From: Prevotella sp. UBA6447
Lineage (GTDB): Bacteria > Bacteroidota > Bacteroidia > Bacteroidales > Bacteroidaceae
Direction of reading: 5' to 3'
Length of the DNA: 45,119 nucleotides
Assembly (NCBI GenBank): GCA_002437115.1
Contig: DJOD01000045.1
Location: forward strand, 1-45,119
Positions 16,601-25,831 of this stretch are shown here, in pieces. The notes beneath the pieces were generated by a model. The model worked only from the letters and a program-made list of their open reading frames with translations, ran no database searches and was not told the DNA's origin. Numbering within the stretch: the stretch's first letter is position 1; each line of letters begins with the position of its first letter. The position numbers were made by a program, and so were the translations under genes.

Positions 16601-18309
16601 TCGCCAAGACACGCCATTCCATTCCTGGCATATCGCTCATCTCGCCACCGCCTCACCACGACATTTACTCCATTGAAGACTTGAAACAGCTCATCTTCGA
16701 CCTAAAGAATGTCAACCCGCGCGCGGCCATTTCCGTGAAACTGGTGGCCGAGAGTGGCGTAGGAACGATTGCCGCTGGTGTCGTGAAAGCAAAGGCTGAC
16801 CTCATCGTCATCTCTGGTGCCGAGGGTGGAACAGGTGCCAGCCCAGCCTCAAGCATGCGCTTCGCGGGCATCTCACCCGAGATAGGGCTGGCCGAAACAC
16901 AGCAAACCTTGGTCAAGAATGGCTTGCGTTCGTTAGTTCGCCTACAGGTGGACGGACAGCTCAAGACAGGACGCGATGTCATCATGACAGCTCTGCTCGG
17001 CGCCGAGGAGTTCGGATTTGGCACGGCAGCTCTCGTCACCTTGGGCTGTGTCATGATGCGCAAGTGCTCACAAAACACCTGCCCCATGGGCGTGGCCACA
17101 CAAGATCCAAAGTTGCGCGCCCACTTCATGGGCAACTATCACCATGTGGTCAACTTCTTCACGTTCCTCGCCGAGGAAGTGCGCGAATACTTGTCGCAGA
17201 TGGGTTACCGCAAGCTCAACGACATCATTGGCCACACGGAACTCATCGTGCGCAAGCCATTGGCAGCCAAGCCTGCCTCAACACTTGCCAAGGACAAGGA
17301 CGAGGCGACAGCCATCACGCGCAAGTGGAACTCACTCGACTTCTCAAACTTGCTCCATCAGGAGCACGGAGACGCGTCGTTCTACTGCACAAAGAGCCAG
17401 GAACACGACCTCGAAGGCGTGCTCGACGAGCAGATGATCAAGGCAGCGGCCAACACCATCGAGACCGGCGGCGAGATTGACCTCGATTACAGCATCCGTA
17501 ACACCAACCGCGCCGTGGGCGCAATGCTGTCGGGTTACATGGAACTGCAACGCGCTGAGAAAATCGAAAAGGAGATGCACGCCACTGGCGAGGATGTCGG
17601 CACCGTTACCAAGCGGCTGGCCAAAGACCGCGCTGCGCAAATCAACGTGAAGTTCAAGGGGTCGGCAGGACAAAGCTTTGGCGCCTTCCTGGTAAACGGT
17701 GTGGACTTCAAGCTTGAGGGCGACACCAACGACTACTTCGCAAAAGGGCTCTCAGGCGGACGCGTCTCCATCCTTCCGCCCATCCGTTCAAACTTCGCTG
17801 CAGAAGACAACATCATCGCCGGAAACACGGGCCTTTATGGCGCCACAAGTGGTGAACTATACGTCAACGGTAAGGTGGGCGAGCGATTTGGTGTCAGAAA
17901 CTCAGGTGCAGTGGCTGTCATAGAGGGGGCAGGCGACCATTGTTGCGAATATATGACCGGTGGGCGCGTCGTGGTGCTCGGAGAGACAGGGCGCAACTTT
18001 GCGGCTGGCATGAGCGGCGGCGTGGCATACGTTTGGGACAAGAACCACAACTTCGACTACTTCTGCAACATGGATATGGTAGAGATCAACCTTGTGGAAG
18101 AGAGCAGCTACCGAAAGGAACTGCATGAGCTCATCCGTCAGCACTACCTTTACACGGGATCCAAGCTGGCTCGCACCATGCTCGACGATTGGAACCACTA
18201 CGTTGAGGACTTCATCCAGGTTGTGCCCATTGAGTACAAGCGGGTGCTGCAAGAGGAGCAAGTGCGCAAGTTGCAGCAAAAGATCGCCGACATGCAGAGA
18301 GATTATTAA
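13669..18309 (+). CDS. gltB: Glutamate synthase large subunit
   Basis: At 1546 residues it is full length. It makes two glutamates from 2-oxoglutarate and glutamine. The class II amidotransferase domain begins at once, with nucleophile Cys15 in DACGVGMV, so only a 14-residue propeptide precedes it. A central domain and the FMN-binding synthase domain follow (about 830-1240, including GEGGQLPGFKVNEIIAKTRH and SGAEGGTGASPASSM). The 3Fe-4S cysteines are Cys1127, Cys1133 and Cys1138 (CVMMRKCSQNTC). The C-terminal beta-helix (about 1260-1500) has the G-rich GALVNG/GEL type repeats. gltD follows after 35 bases in the same operon. The partner supplying glutamine may be glnN at 32.4-34.6 kb. Confidence 0.98.
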   Translation: MGKGLYNASYEHDACGVGMVVNIHGNKSHDLVDNALKVLENLRHRGAEGADGKTGDGAGILLQIPHEFILLQGIPVPEKGKYGTGLVFLPKDEDCQQQILSIMIEEIEREGLSLTHLRTVPTNPGCLGEAALATEPDIKQVFITGVTDDKVPTFERTLYIIRKKIENRVAQFGAQHPELPVKDFYVCSLSSKSIIYKGMLSSLQLRQYYPDLTNNYFTSGLAIVHSRFSTNTFPTWSLAQPFRMVAHNGEINTIRGNRGWMKARESVLSSNALGDIREITPIVQPGMSDSASLDNVFEFFVMSGLSLPHAMSIMIPESFNDKNPISEDLKAFYEYHSILMEPWDGPAALLFSDGRFAGGMLDRNGLRPARYTITKNDTMVVASEVGVMDFDPTEIAEKGRLQPGKILLIDTQEGKIYYDGEIRERLAAEHPYRQWLNTNRIQLEKIHSGRKISNAIEDLRSKCVEFGFGREDIEDTIIPMAVKGQEPTASMGNDTPLAVLSDRPQIFFNYFRQQFAQVTNPAIDSIRENLVMSLTEYIGRVGTGILNPNESNCKMVRLPHPILTNTQLDILCNIRYKGFNTIKLPILFEAKRGESGLRDALDRLCHDAEKSVDDGYNYIILTDRNVDEAHVAIPSLLAVSAVHHYLISVGKRVQTALIVESGEIREVMHAALLLGYGASALCPYMTYAILDDLVKQRKIQENYPTAEANYIKAVKKGLFKIMAKMGISTIRSYRGAKIFEAVGLSESLLKNYFGTDHSSIGGVGLKTIAHDAIALHDEAFRLEKASRFDSYVEKPLPTLGQFHWRRDGIRHAWNPDTIATLQLATRRGDYQLFKKYTQMADEKDEPIFIRDFFDFKRAAGGPISLSEVEPVESIVKHFVTGAMSFGALSKEAHEALALAMNKLGARSNTGEGGEDEERFHSSVDGISLSSKTKQVASGRFGVTTEYLVNAEEIQIKVAQGAKPGEGGQLPGFKVNEIIAKTRHSIPGISLISPPPHHDIYSIEDLKQLIFDLKNVNPRAAISVKLVAESGVGTIAAGVVKAKADLIVISGAEGGTGASPASSMRFAGISPEIGLAETQQTLVKNGLRSLVRLQVDGQLKTGRDVIMTALLGAEEFGFGTAALVTLGCVMMRKCSQNTCPMGVATQDPKLRAHFMGNYHHVVNFFTFLAEEVREYLSQMGYRKLNDIIGHTELIVRKPLAAKPASTLAKDKDEATAITRKWNSLDFSNLLHQEHGDASFYCTKSQEHDLEGVLDEQMIKAAANTIETGGEIDLDYSIRNTNRAVGAMLSGYMELQRAEKIEKEMHATGEDVGTVTKRLAKDRAAQINVKFKGSAGQSFGAFLVNGVDFKLEGDTNDYFAKGLSGGRVSILPPIRSNFAAEDNIIAGNTGLYGATSGELYVNGKVGERFGVRNSGAVAVIEGAGDHCCEYMTGGRVVVLGETGRNFAAGMSGGVAYVWDKNHNFDYFCNMDMVEINLVEESSYRKELHELIRQHYLYTGSKLARTMLDDWNHYVEDFIQVVPIEYKRVLQEEQVRKLQQKIADMQRDY

Positions 18310-18344
18310 CAACGTGTAACAGCAACAAAGCATCATCATTTATC

Positions 18345-19754
18345 ATGGGAAATCCAAGAGCTTTTCTGACAATAGACCGCAAAGAGGCCGGCTACCGGCC
18401 CATACACGATAGAATACACGACTACGGAGAGGTGGAGCAAACTCTCAACTCACACGACCGCCAACTGCAAGCAAGCCGTTGCATGGATTGCGGCGTGCCC
18501 TTCTGCCACTGGGCATGCCCTCTGGGCAACAAGCCGCCCGAGTGGAACGATGCACTCTATAAGGGCGACTGGAAGTTGGCCTACGAGCTTCTCAACGCCA
18601 CCAACGACTTCCCCGAATTCACGGGGCGTATCTGCCCCGCACTCTGTGAAAAGGCTTGCGTGCTCAACCTCATCGAGCACCAACCCACCACTAACCGCGA
18701 AGACGAGGCTGCCATCACCGAGCACGCTTGGGAGGAAGACTACATCCGTCCCGTCATTCCTGAGCGCAACGGAAAGAAAGTGGCCGTCGTCGGGGCGGGT
18801 CCTGCTGGCCTCGTGGCCGCCAACAGGCTCAACCACATGGGCTACAGCGTCACCATCTATGACGCACGGGAGAACGCTGGCGGACTGCTCCGCTACGGAA
18901 TCCCCAACTTCAAGCTCAACAAGGAGGTCATTGATCGGCGCATGGCCTTGTTACGACAAGAAGGTGTCGAATTTTCGTTTGGCGTGCATGTTGTGGTCGA
19001 CAAGAAGCAAGTGGGCGACATACAGAACGACCCTACACTGGCTAAGGACAAGTTGAAGACCTTTGATGAGCTGTCAAGTCAATTTGATGCCGTCGTGGTC
19101 AGCACCGGTACTCCACAGGCAAGAGACCTCAAGATACCCGGGCGAAACCTCAAAGGAGTTTATTTTGCGCTGGAGATGCTGTCGCAGCAAAACCGCGTTC
19201 TCGCCGGCGAGGAGTTCAAGAAAGACGAGCTCGTCAACGCCAAAGACAAGGACGTGCTGGTCATCGGCGGTGGCGACACGGGTTCCGACTGCATAGGCAC
19301 CGCACATCGGCAAGGCGCGCGAAGCGTCACCCAAATCGAAATCATGCCAAAGCCGCCAGTGGGACCCGACGATCCCAAGAACCCTTGGCCCAACTGGCCA
19401 CGCACCCTGAAAACCACCTCGTCGCATGAGGAAGGATGCGTGAGACGTTGGAACATCAACTCACTTGAGTTTATCGGAAAGGACGGCAAGCTGACAGGCG
19501 TACGCGTCCAGCCCATCGACTGGAAGCCCAATCCTGAAGGTGGGCGCCCCATCATGGTGGAGGCAGGAAAGCCAGAGGTCATCAAGGCACAAATTGTGCT
19601 GTTGGCCATGGGCTTCCTTAGGCCTGAGCAGCCACAGTTTGCCAAGAACGTGTTCCTCGCCGGCGACGCGGCCAGCGGCGCAAGCCTCGTGGTGCGAGCC
19701 ATGGCCAGCGGTCGAGACACGGCCACGAAAGTCGACGAATTTCTGAACAGCTAA
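18345..19754 (+). CDS. gltD: Glutamate synthase small subunit
   Basis: The protein is 469 residues, the electron-input subunit that passes NAD(P)H electrons through FAD and 4Fe-4S clusters to the large subunit. The N-terminal cysteines CMDCGVPFCHWACPLG and CPALCEKACVLN match the 4Fe-4S ligands. The FAD dinucleotide motif GAGPAGLVAANRL is at about residue 148. The NAD(P)H motif GGGDTGSDC is at about residue 308. The C-terminal FAD-contact segment LAGDAASGASLVVRAMASGR is intact. It is co-transcribed with gltB and ends in a strong terminator at 19816. Confidence 0.98.
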   Translation: MGNPRAFLTIDRKEAGYRPIHDRIHDYGEVEQTLNSHDRQLQASRCMDCGVPFCHWACPLGNKPPEWNDALYKGDWKLAYELLNATNDFPEFTGRICPALCEKACVLNLIEHQPTTNREDEAAITEHAWEEDYIRPVIPERNGKKVAVVGAGPAGLVAANRLNHMGYSVTIYDARENAGGLLRYGIPNFKLNKEVIDRRMALLRQEGVEFSFGVHVVVDKKQVGDIQNDPTLAKDKLKTFDELSSQFDAVVVSTGTPQARDLKIPGRNLKGVYFALEMLSQQNRVLAGEEFKKDELVNAKDKDVLVIGGGDTGSDCIGTAHRQGARSVTQIEIMPKPPVGPDDPKNPWPNWPRTLKTTSSHEEGCVRRWNINSLEFIGKDGKLTGVRVQPIDWKPNPEGGRPIMVEAGKPEVIKAQIVLLAMGFLRPEQPQFAKNVFLAGDAASGASLVVRAMASGRDTATKVDEFLNS

Positions 19755-19815
19755 CAATCTATAGTTCAAAAAAGCACAAAAGACGGTAACGATTTTCCTA
19801 TCATTACGCGTTTCG

Positions 19816-19859
19816 GGCATTTCCCTGAAGGTCAGTTGTGACCTTGGGAAATGCCTTTT
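19816..19859 (+). terminator. Intrinsic terminator of gltBD
   Basis: GGCATTTCCC and AAGGTCA pair with TGACCTT and GGGAAATGCC across a GTTG loop, with a two-base bulge, followed by TTTT. It lies 61 bases after gltD. Confidence 0.85.
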
Positions 19860-19965
19860 CTGTTTGCCACAAGCGAGTGGTTACCCTCACGCAGCAGACG
19901 GCCATTTAGCAACAGAAAGATTCGCTGGAATGCAATAATCAGCCCAAGGCAACCGTTTGGGTAGT

Positions 19966-21132
19966 ATGCGGTGGACTGACAGAATACGCCAAATGAAGAT
20001 TATCCTCGTCGTCGCGGCCATTCTCATAGCCACGGGGTCACTGGTCGCGTCGCATTTCCTGACGCGCAACCTGGAGCAGCAGGAGCAATCGCGCATGGAA
20101 GTATGGGCCGAGGCCATGCGAACCCTCAACAAAGCCGATGAGAACACCGACTTGGGACTGGTGCTGACCGTGCTCAACGAGAACAACACCATACCAGTCA
20201 TCGTGCTCGATTCGCACGAAAACGTGTCTGATTTCCGCAATCTGGACATCAAGGCCGACAACTATGATGACAGTCTCAAGCTGGCACGCAAAGAGGGGCA
20301 CAGGCTGTTAGCCATCCACCGCAACATCCGCATCTACCTTGATGAGCATACACACGACTACATCGACGTGTGTTACGACGACTCGTTGGTGCTTAAGCGG
20401 CTGGCCTTATACCCTTACGTCCAACTGGGGGTAGTGCTGCTCTTTGTGGTGGTGGCCATCATAGCGTTGCTCACTTCCAAGCGGGCTGAGCAAAACAAGG
20501 TATGGGTCGGCCTGTCGAAAGAGACCGCCCACCAACTCGGCACCCCCATCAGCAGCCTTATGGCCTGGGTAGAGATACTCAAGGAGCAGTATCCTGCCGA
20601 CGACCTCATACCCGAGCTCGACAAGGACGTGAAGCGCCTGCAGCTTATCGCCGACCGCTTTTCAAAAATCGGGTCACAGCCTGAGCTAATGCCAACGAGC
20701 CTCAACGAGGTGATGGATCACGTCATCGACTACATGGACCGCCGCACCAGCAAGCGCGTGAAGATGGTGAAAGACTTCCCTGACCACGACATCATCGTCA
20801 ACCTCAACGCCTCGCTCTTCGAGTGGGTCATAGAGAACCTGTCGAAGAATGCCGTCGACGCCATGGGCGGTGAGTCGGGGACTATTACCCTCCATGTGGA
20901 GGAAACACCCACCAAGGCCATCATCGAGGTGAGCGACACGGGCAAGGGCATCCGCAAGAAAGACTTGCGCAACGTGTTCAAGCCAGGCTTCACCACCAAG
21001 AAACGGGGCTGGGGACTGGGACTGAGTCTTGCCAAACGCATCGTGGAGGAATATCACAAGGGACGCATCTGGGTGAAAAGTTCCGAGGTGGGACGAGGCA
21101 CAACCTTCCGCATCGAGCTGAAAAAGGAATAG
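19966..21132 (+). CDS. Membrane sensor histidine kinase (orphan)
   Basis: The protein is 388 residues from the ATG at 19966; a TTG at 19957 is an alternative. Transmembrane helix 1 is at about 10-30 (IILVVAAILIATGSLVASHF). A periplasmic sensor of about 110 residues follows. Helix 2 is at about 148-168 (LGVVLLFVVVAIIALL). The phospho-acceptor His189 lies in KETAHQLGTPISSLMAW, the form used by a Bacteroidetes kinase group. The HATPase domain has the N box (ENLSKNAVDAM), the G1 box (DTGKGI), the F box (KPGFTTK) and the G2 box (GWGLGLSLAKRI). No HAMP domain is obvious. No response regulator lies in the window. The gene faces the end of the efflux operon across a shared terminator region. Its target is unknown. 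Confidence 0.9.
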   Translation: MRWTDRIRQMKIILVVAAILIATGSLVASHFLTRNLEQQEQSRMEVWAEAMRTLNKADENTDLGLVLTVLNENNTIPVIVLDSHENVSDFRNLDIKADNYDDSLKLARKEGHRLLAIHRNIRIYLDEHTHDYIDVCYDDSLVLKRLALYPYVQLGVVLLFVVVAIIALLTSKRAEQNKVWVGLSKETAHQLGTPISSLMAWVEILKEQYPADDLIPELDKDVKRLQLIADRFSKIGSQPELMPTSLNEVMDHVIDYMDRRTSKRVKMVKDFPDHDIIVNLNASLFEWVIENLSKNAVDAMGGESGTITLHVEETPTKAIIEVSDTGKGIRKKDLRNVFKPGFTTKKRGWGLGLSLAKRIVEEYHKGRIWVKSSEVGRGTTFRIELKKE

Positions 21133-21172
21133 GACTAACCCGTGCTGCGTGAGCATCATAGCGCCCCTGTCT

Positions 21173-21229
21173 TTAAAAAAAGCAGGCCTCCCACAGCCTA
21201 AGGCTTCAAGCTCAAGGCTGTGGGAGGCC
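21173..21229 (-). terminator. Terminator of the efflux operon
   Basis: On the minus strand a perfect 15-bp stem GGCCTCCCACAGCCT / AGGCTGTGGGAGGCC is followed by GCTTTTTTT. It lies between the converging kinase gene and the efflux operon, and may stop transcription from both sides. Confidence 0.8.
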
Positions 21230-21250
21230 ACCATGTTTACCCCGTCTCAA

Positions 21251-21925
21251 TTAAGCATTTCCGTCATCGACCACCTTTCCGTCAAACAGTCGCACCACGC
21301 GGTGAGCCAACTGCGCGTCGTGCTCGTTGTGGGTCACCATAACGATGGTGGTGCCTTCTTGGTTAAGTTCGGTGAGCAAACTCATCACCTCGGCGCCATT
21401 CTTCGAGTCGAGGTTACCCGTAGGCTCATCGGCGAGGATGAGCTTAGGTCCGAACACCACGGCGCGGGCTATGGCCACGCGCTGCTGCTGTCCGCCCGAG
21501 AGCTGGTGGGGGAAGTGCTTGGCGCGGTGGGCGATGTTCATGCGGCGCATCACCTCCTCCACTTTCGCCTTGCGTTCGGCCTTCGGTATGCCCAGGTAAG
21601 CCAGCGGCAGGGCGATGTTTTCCTCCACGTTGAGCTCGTCGATGAGGTTGAAGCTCTGGAACACGAACCCCACCCGTCCTTTGCGGATGGCCGTGCGCTC
21701 GTTCTCCTTGAGGCCGGCCACCTCCTTGTCACCCAGCCAATATTGTCCGCTTGTGGGATTGTCGAGCAATCCCAAGATGTTGAGCAGGGTGGACTTGCCA
21801 CAGCCCGACGGACCCATGATGGCCACAAACTCGCCATCGTTCACCTCAAAACTAACCTTGTCCAGCGCAATGGTCTCCACCTCATCGGTACGGAACACCT
21901 TGCATAAGTCTTGCACTTTAATCAT
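21251..21925 (-). CDS. ABC transporter ATP-binding protein (MacB/LolD type)
   Basis: The protein is 224 residues from the ATG at 21925 (MIKVQDLCKVF); the open frame upstream to 21997 is a Lys-rich extension not typical of the family. Walker A GPSGCGKSTLL, signature LSGGQQQR, Walker B LILADEPTG and the H-loop VTHNEHDA are all intact. It powers the FtsX/MacB-type permease encoded just upstream on the same strand. Together with the HlyD-like adaptor and TolC-like channel it forms a tripartite export or envelope-maintenance system. Confidence 0.95.
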   Translation of the reverse strand: MIKVQDLCKVFRTDEVETIALDKVSFEVNDGEFVAIMGPSGCGKSTLLNILGLLDNPTSGQYWLGDKEVAGLKENERTAIRKGRVGFVFQSFNLIDELNVEENIALPLAYLGIPKAERKAKVEEVMRRMNIAHRAKHFPHQLSGGQQQRVAIARAVVFGPKLILADEPTGNLDSKNGAEVMSLLTELNQEGTTIVMVTHNEHDAQLAHRVVRLFDGKVVDDGNA

Positions 21926-22016
21926 CTTTATTTTGTTTTTTCTTTGTTTTCGATTCTTTTTCATGTTACGGAAAGGCGGCTTGGCAACGCCGGCCAATCG
22001 CCTTTCCAGTCTCTTT

Positions 22017-24440
22017 TTACTCGTCTTTCAGGTATTTCACGGGGTTGGACATCGCCACCTTGCGACAGTTGACCACGATTGAGAAGCTGATGACGAGAAG
22101 TATGGCCGCGGTCACGAGCAGGAAGCCCCATGGCGCAATGTGGATGCGCACCGTGAAGTTTTGCAGCCACTTGGCGGCGATGAGCCACGCCCCCACGCAA
22201 CCGACGAGCACGCTGGGCAGCGCCACGCGCAGGATGTCCTTCACAAACAGGCGGAGGATGTCGCTCACCCGGGCGCCATTGACCTTGCGGATGGCAATCT
22301 CCTTGCTGCGGCGAGCCACCTCATCGGAAGAGTAGCCCACCAGTCCGAGGATGGCGATGACGAAGACCACGATGCCGCCCACGAGGATGCCGTTACGGAA
22401 GTTGCGCTGCGACACATACTGGCGCTCATACTCCGAGGCGTAGCTCACCAGCTTCACATCCTTTCCCGGGAACAACTTCTCCACCTTTTGTCGCACATCG
22501 AGCATCGTCTGCTCCGTCAGCTCATTCATCTTCAGCAGGATCTGGCCCGTGTTTCCCGAAGCCGAATAGAACACCATGCTGGGCTGGTCGGCCATGCCGT
22601 TGTCCTGTGTGGCACCCCCCAACTGGATGCTGCTGTACACGCCCACAATCTTGACAAAGGGATGGCTCTCATTGCAGTGCTCCGACACGAAGATACGCTT
22701 GCCGACCACACCGTCTTTCCATCCGGCGGCCTTGGCCAGCTTCTGGGCGAAGCGCTCGTCAACCATGACCTGGCGCGAGGTGTCGCTGCGGTCGGTGAAG
22801 AAGGAGCCCTGGGTGATCTTGACGCCAAGCATCTTGAAGAAGTTGTCGCCCACGAAGTACAAGTCTTGTGCGTTGAACAATTCCTGGTCGCTGCCGGGCA
22901 GCGACACGTTGTTGCACGAGCCAAACCATCCGTCCAGGGGCAGGTAGCTGGAGGTGGACACCAGCGACACATGGGGGTCACGGCTCATCTCGTCGAGGCA
23001 ACGGCGGCAGTCGTCGTTCTGCATGCCCTGCACGCTGAGGATGGCCACATTGTCATACGTGTAGCCTGGGTCGAGGTTGGTCACCTTGTTGTATTGGGCG
23101 CTGATGATCCAGAGCAAGCTCAACATCAGCCCCACAATGGCAAACTCGCCAGCCAGCAGCGCGAGCTTCCAGCGCCGACGGTTCTCAGCCCATCCGCGAA
23201 ACGCGCTGGTGACAGGTGTCTTGAGAAACAGCCAGCCTGGCACCACGCCACCGATAAAGACAACGATCACCACGATGGCCACGAGAATCCACGCACCCTG
23301 GTTGAAGAGCAGGGCGGCCACCGGCGCCGAAAGGAAGTCCTCGACAGTGCCCTTGCAGACGAACACCAGCAGGGCGGCCAGCACCACCGACAGTGCCACG
23401 TGGACGACAGCCTCCGAGAGCGTCTGGGCGTAGAGGTTGCCCTTCTCGGCGCCGAAACACTTGCGCACGGCCATCTCGCGCGAGCGGCTCACGGTGTTGC
23501 TGACGATGATGAGTAGGTAGTTCATGACCGAGGTGAAGAGCAGCACGAAGGCCACGATGCTCAGGATCCACTTCATCATCTGCACATAGGCGTCGCTGCA
23601 GTAATAGTCGTTGAGCGTCTTGAAGTCGACATCGGTCTTGGCACCGGCCTTGGCCATCGCCGCCATGTCGATGTTGTCGTTGAGCATTTTGGTCATGTAG
23701 GGGCGCAGCTCGCTGATGTCGTGGCCCTTGGCCAGGCGCACATACGACTTGTAGCGGTCGTTGCCCACCCAGTTGTCGGTGCCGTCGTAGGTGAACTGCC
23801 CGATGTCCTTCATGGCCAGGAACGCGTCTTGGCCATGCATCGAGGAGCCCCAGGGGAACGCCTCAAATACGCCACCGATGGTGAACGTGACGCCCGGGCA
23901 GTCGTCTATGGTGAAGCGGCGACCCACGACGTCGCCGCCGATGGTCTTGGCCAGGTCTGAGCTGACCATGACACAGTTCTTGGTGGAAAGTACCTTCTTG
24001 GCGTCGCCGGCGAGGATGCGCTGCGGAAAGACATCGAAGAAGCAACTGTCGGCCAGCATAACGCTCGACTTCACAGCGTTGCCATCGCCCTCGCTGTCCT
24101 TCGACTGTCCCTGCAGGCGCAACTGCGTGTCTTTGCCCCACTGGTTGGTGATGCGCGTGGCAGCCTCCACCATGGGCACGTATTTCTTGATGCCCGGCGC
24201 CCACGCGCCGGGTGTGTTGGGGCAGTCCTGCATGTCGCTCATGTCGCCCACCTTGTATTTCTCTATTACATGATAGGTGCGGTCGGCCCCCGCGAAATGG
24301 GTGTCGAAGGTCTGCTCATAGTAGATCTCGGCGATGATGACCGAGCTGATGGCCAGTCCCAGGCCAAGACACAGGATCTTGGCGAAGTTGTGCTGGCCGC
24401 GGCGGGCCAGTCCTGAAAAGGCTTTCGTGAAATAATTCAT
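22017..24440 (-). CDS. ABC transporter permease with two MacB/FtsX modules
   Basis: The protein is 807 residues. Transmembrane helix 1 is near residue 25 (ILCLGLGLAISSVIIAEIYY). A periplasmic MacB-type domain of about 240 residues follows. Three FtsX helices lie at about 290-410 (WILSIVAFVLLFTSVMNYLL). A fused second module starts at about 430 (LALLAGEFAIVGLMLSLLW). It has its own periplasmic domain and three C-terminal helices (GILVGGIVVFVIAILGLVGY). This duplicated form is common in Bacteroidetes. It works with the ATPase downstream. The substrate cannot be told: peptides, antimicrobials and lipoproteins are all possible for the class. Confidence 0.92.
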   Translation of the reverse strand: MNYFTKAFSGLARRGQHNFAKILCLGLGLAISSVIIAEIYYEQTFDTHFAGADRTYHVIEKYKVGDMSDMQDCPNTPGAWAPGIKKYVPMVEAATRITNQWGKDTQLRLQGQSKDSEGDGNAVKSSVMLADSCFFDVFPQRILAGDAKKVLSTKNCVMVSSDLAKTIGGDVVGRRFTIDDCPGVTFTIGGVFEAFPWGSSMHGQDAFLAMKDIGQFTYDGTDNWVGNDRYKSYVRLAKGHDISELRPYMTKMLNDNIDMAAMAKAGAKTDVDFKTLNDYYCSDAYVQMMKWILSIVAFVLLFTSVMNYLLIIVSNTVSRSREMAVRKCFGAEKGNLYAQTLSEAVVHVALSVVLAALLVFVCKGTVEDFLSAPVAALLFNQGAWILVAIVVIVVFIGGVVPGWLFLKTPVTSAFRGWAENRRRWKLALLAGEFAIVGLMLSLLWIISAQYNKVTNLDPGYTYDNVAILSVQGMQNDDCRRCLDEMSRDPHVSLVSTSSYLPLDGWFGSCNNVSLPGSDQELFNAQDLYFVGDNFFKMLGVKITQGSFFTDRSDTSRQVMVDERFAQKLAKAAGWKDGVVGKRIFVSEHCNESHPFVKIVGVYSSIQLGGATQDNGMADQPSMVFYSASGNTGQILLKMNELTEQTMLDVRQKVEKLFPGKDVKLVSYASEYERQYVSQRNFRNGILVGGIVVFVIAILGLVGYSSDEVARRSKEIAIRKVNGARVSDILRLFVKDILRVALPSVLVGCVGAWLIAAKWLQNFTVRIHIAPWGFLLVTAAILLVISFSIVVNCRKVAMSNPVKYLKDE

Positions 24441-24508
24441 GTTTAATGTTTTTTCGTTATATCGCGTGTGATGTGTTGTCAGTTATGTCATGGGCCAATG
24501 TGCTGCAC

Positions 24509-25765
24509 TCAGTGCTTGAGCACGAGTGTCTGGTTGTCCTTGAACGCCTCATAGCCGCTGGTGATGACGCGCTCGCCGGGCTCCAGGCCCTCGATGACCT
24601 CATAGTATTGCGGGTTCTGCCGCCCGATGGTGATGTTGCGGCGATAAGCCTTCTTGCCGCTCTTGTCGAGCACGAAGATCCACTGTCCGCCCGTCACGCT
24701 GTAGAACGTCCCCTTGGGGATGAGCACGGCGCGCTTCGACTCGCCGAGCTGCAGGTCGACATAGTAGGTCTGCCCGGTGCGTATGTTTTGCGGGCGCGCG
24801 CCACGGAACACGAAGTCGATCTTGAACCGTCCGTCGGTCACTTCCGGGTAGACCTTGCGCACCTCGAGGGTGTAGCGCTTGCCATTCTGCTCGAAGGTCC
24901 CGGTGAGTCCCGGGTGCACACGGTCCACATAGTGCTCGTCGACCTGCGCCTGCACCTTGTAGTCGGAGAGGTCGTTGATGACGCCTATCTTCTGGCCAGG
25001 CTGTATGTTCTGGCCCAGCTCGATGTCGAGCTGTCCCACCTCACCGTCGATGGTGGAGCGCACGTCGAGCTTGGCCTTGCGCTCACGCACAAGCTGCACG
25101 TTGCGCTGCATCGACTCAAGATTGTCGGCCATCTGGCTCATCTGCGCGCGGCGGAGTTGCGTGCTCTTCTTCAGGCGTTGCTTGATAAGGGTGTTTTTCT
25201 GCTGGGCGAGCTTGTATTCCTCCTGGGCCTTGAGATAGTCCTCGCGCGAGTTGAGCTGTTCCTTCTGCAGCGCGCGCTGGTGGTCGTAGGCGCGTTTCTT
25301 CGAGGTGACGTCCATGTCATACTGGGCGGCCTCGGTCTTGTTGTTGAGCATGTCTTGCTCGAGCGACAGCTCGGTGTTGCGAAGCATGTCTTGCTTCTCG
25401 GCCAGTTCGCTCTCGGCGTTAAGGATTTGTAGGTCAAGGTTTGAGTTGCTGAGCCTCACGATGACATCGCCCTTGTGCACGTGTGTGCCTTCTTCCACCA
25501 CTTTCTCGAGCACCAGGCCACCCTCCTCGGGCGAGATCTGCACCACCTGGATGGGCGCCACGCTGCCGTCGACCGACACGTAGTCGTCAAACTGGCCGCT
25601 GGTCACGTCGCCAATGTTCAGGCTCTTGGCATCTACGTTGAGCGAGGAGCTGAAGTTGCCAAGCGCGAGCCACAGCAGGGTGCCCACAAACACCACGCCA
25701 CCTCCGATCCATGGCCAATACTTGCGAGGCAGGGCATATTTCTTTTTCTCTATCTTGATATCCAT
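24509..25765 (-). CDS. HlyD/RND-type periplasmic adaptor of the efflux system
   Basis: The protein is 418 residues. A cytoplasmic Lys-rich start is followed by a transmembrane anchor at about 18-38 (WPWIGGGVVFVGTLLWLALG). A biotinyl-lipoyl half-motif (QVVQISPEEGGLVLEKVVEEG) follows. A long coiled-coil hairpin lies at about 105-215, with Glu/Gln/Leu-rich heptads such as SELAEKQDMLRNTELSLEQD. The second lipoyl half (STIDGEVGQLDIELGQNIQPG) and beta-barrel and membrane-proximal domains complete it. It links the inner-membrane permease to the TolC-like channel. The genes on both sides are in the same operon. Confidence 0.93.
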   Translation of the reverse strand: MDIKIEKKKYALPRKYWPWIGGGVVFVGTLLWLALGNFSSSLNVDAKSLNIGDVTSGQFDDYVSVDGSVAPIQVVQISPEEGGLVLEKVVEEGTHVHKGDVIVRLSNSNLDLQILNAESELAEKQDMLRNTELSLEQDMLNNKTEAAQYDMDVTSKKRAYDHQRALQKEQLNSREDYLKAQEEYKLAQQKNTLIKQRLKKSTQLRRAQMSQMADNLESMQRNVQLVRERKAKLDVRSTIDGEVGQLDIELGQNIQPGQKIGVINDLSDYKVQAQVDEHYVDRVHPGLTGTFEQNGKRYTLEVRKVYPEVTDGRFKIDFVFRGARPQNIRTGQTYYVDLQLGESKRAVLIPKGTFYSVTGGQWIFVLDKSGKKAYRRNITIGRQNPQYYEVIEGLEPGERVITSGYEAFKDNQTLVLKH

Positions 25766-25831
25766 TGTCGTATGTTGTTTTGAAGGGTTGTTATGTTGAT
25801 TTATGAGATATATCGTAAGTTGTCTGTCAGC

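Noticed and set aside
22140..23516. 458-codon plus-strand frame over the permease gene
   Set aside because: His/Ala/Asp-rich shadow frame with no hydrophobic or domain pattern; the minus-strand permease is certain.
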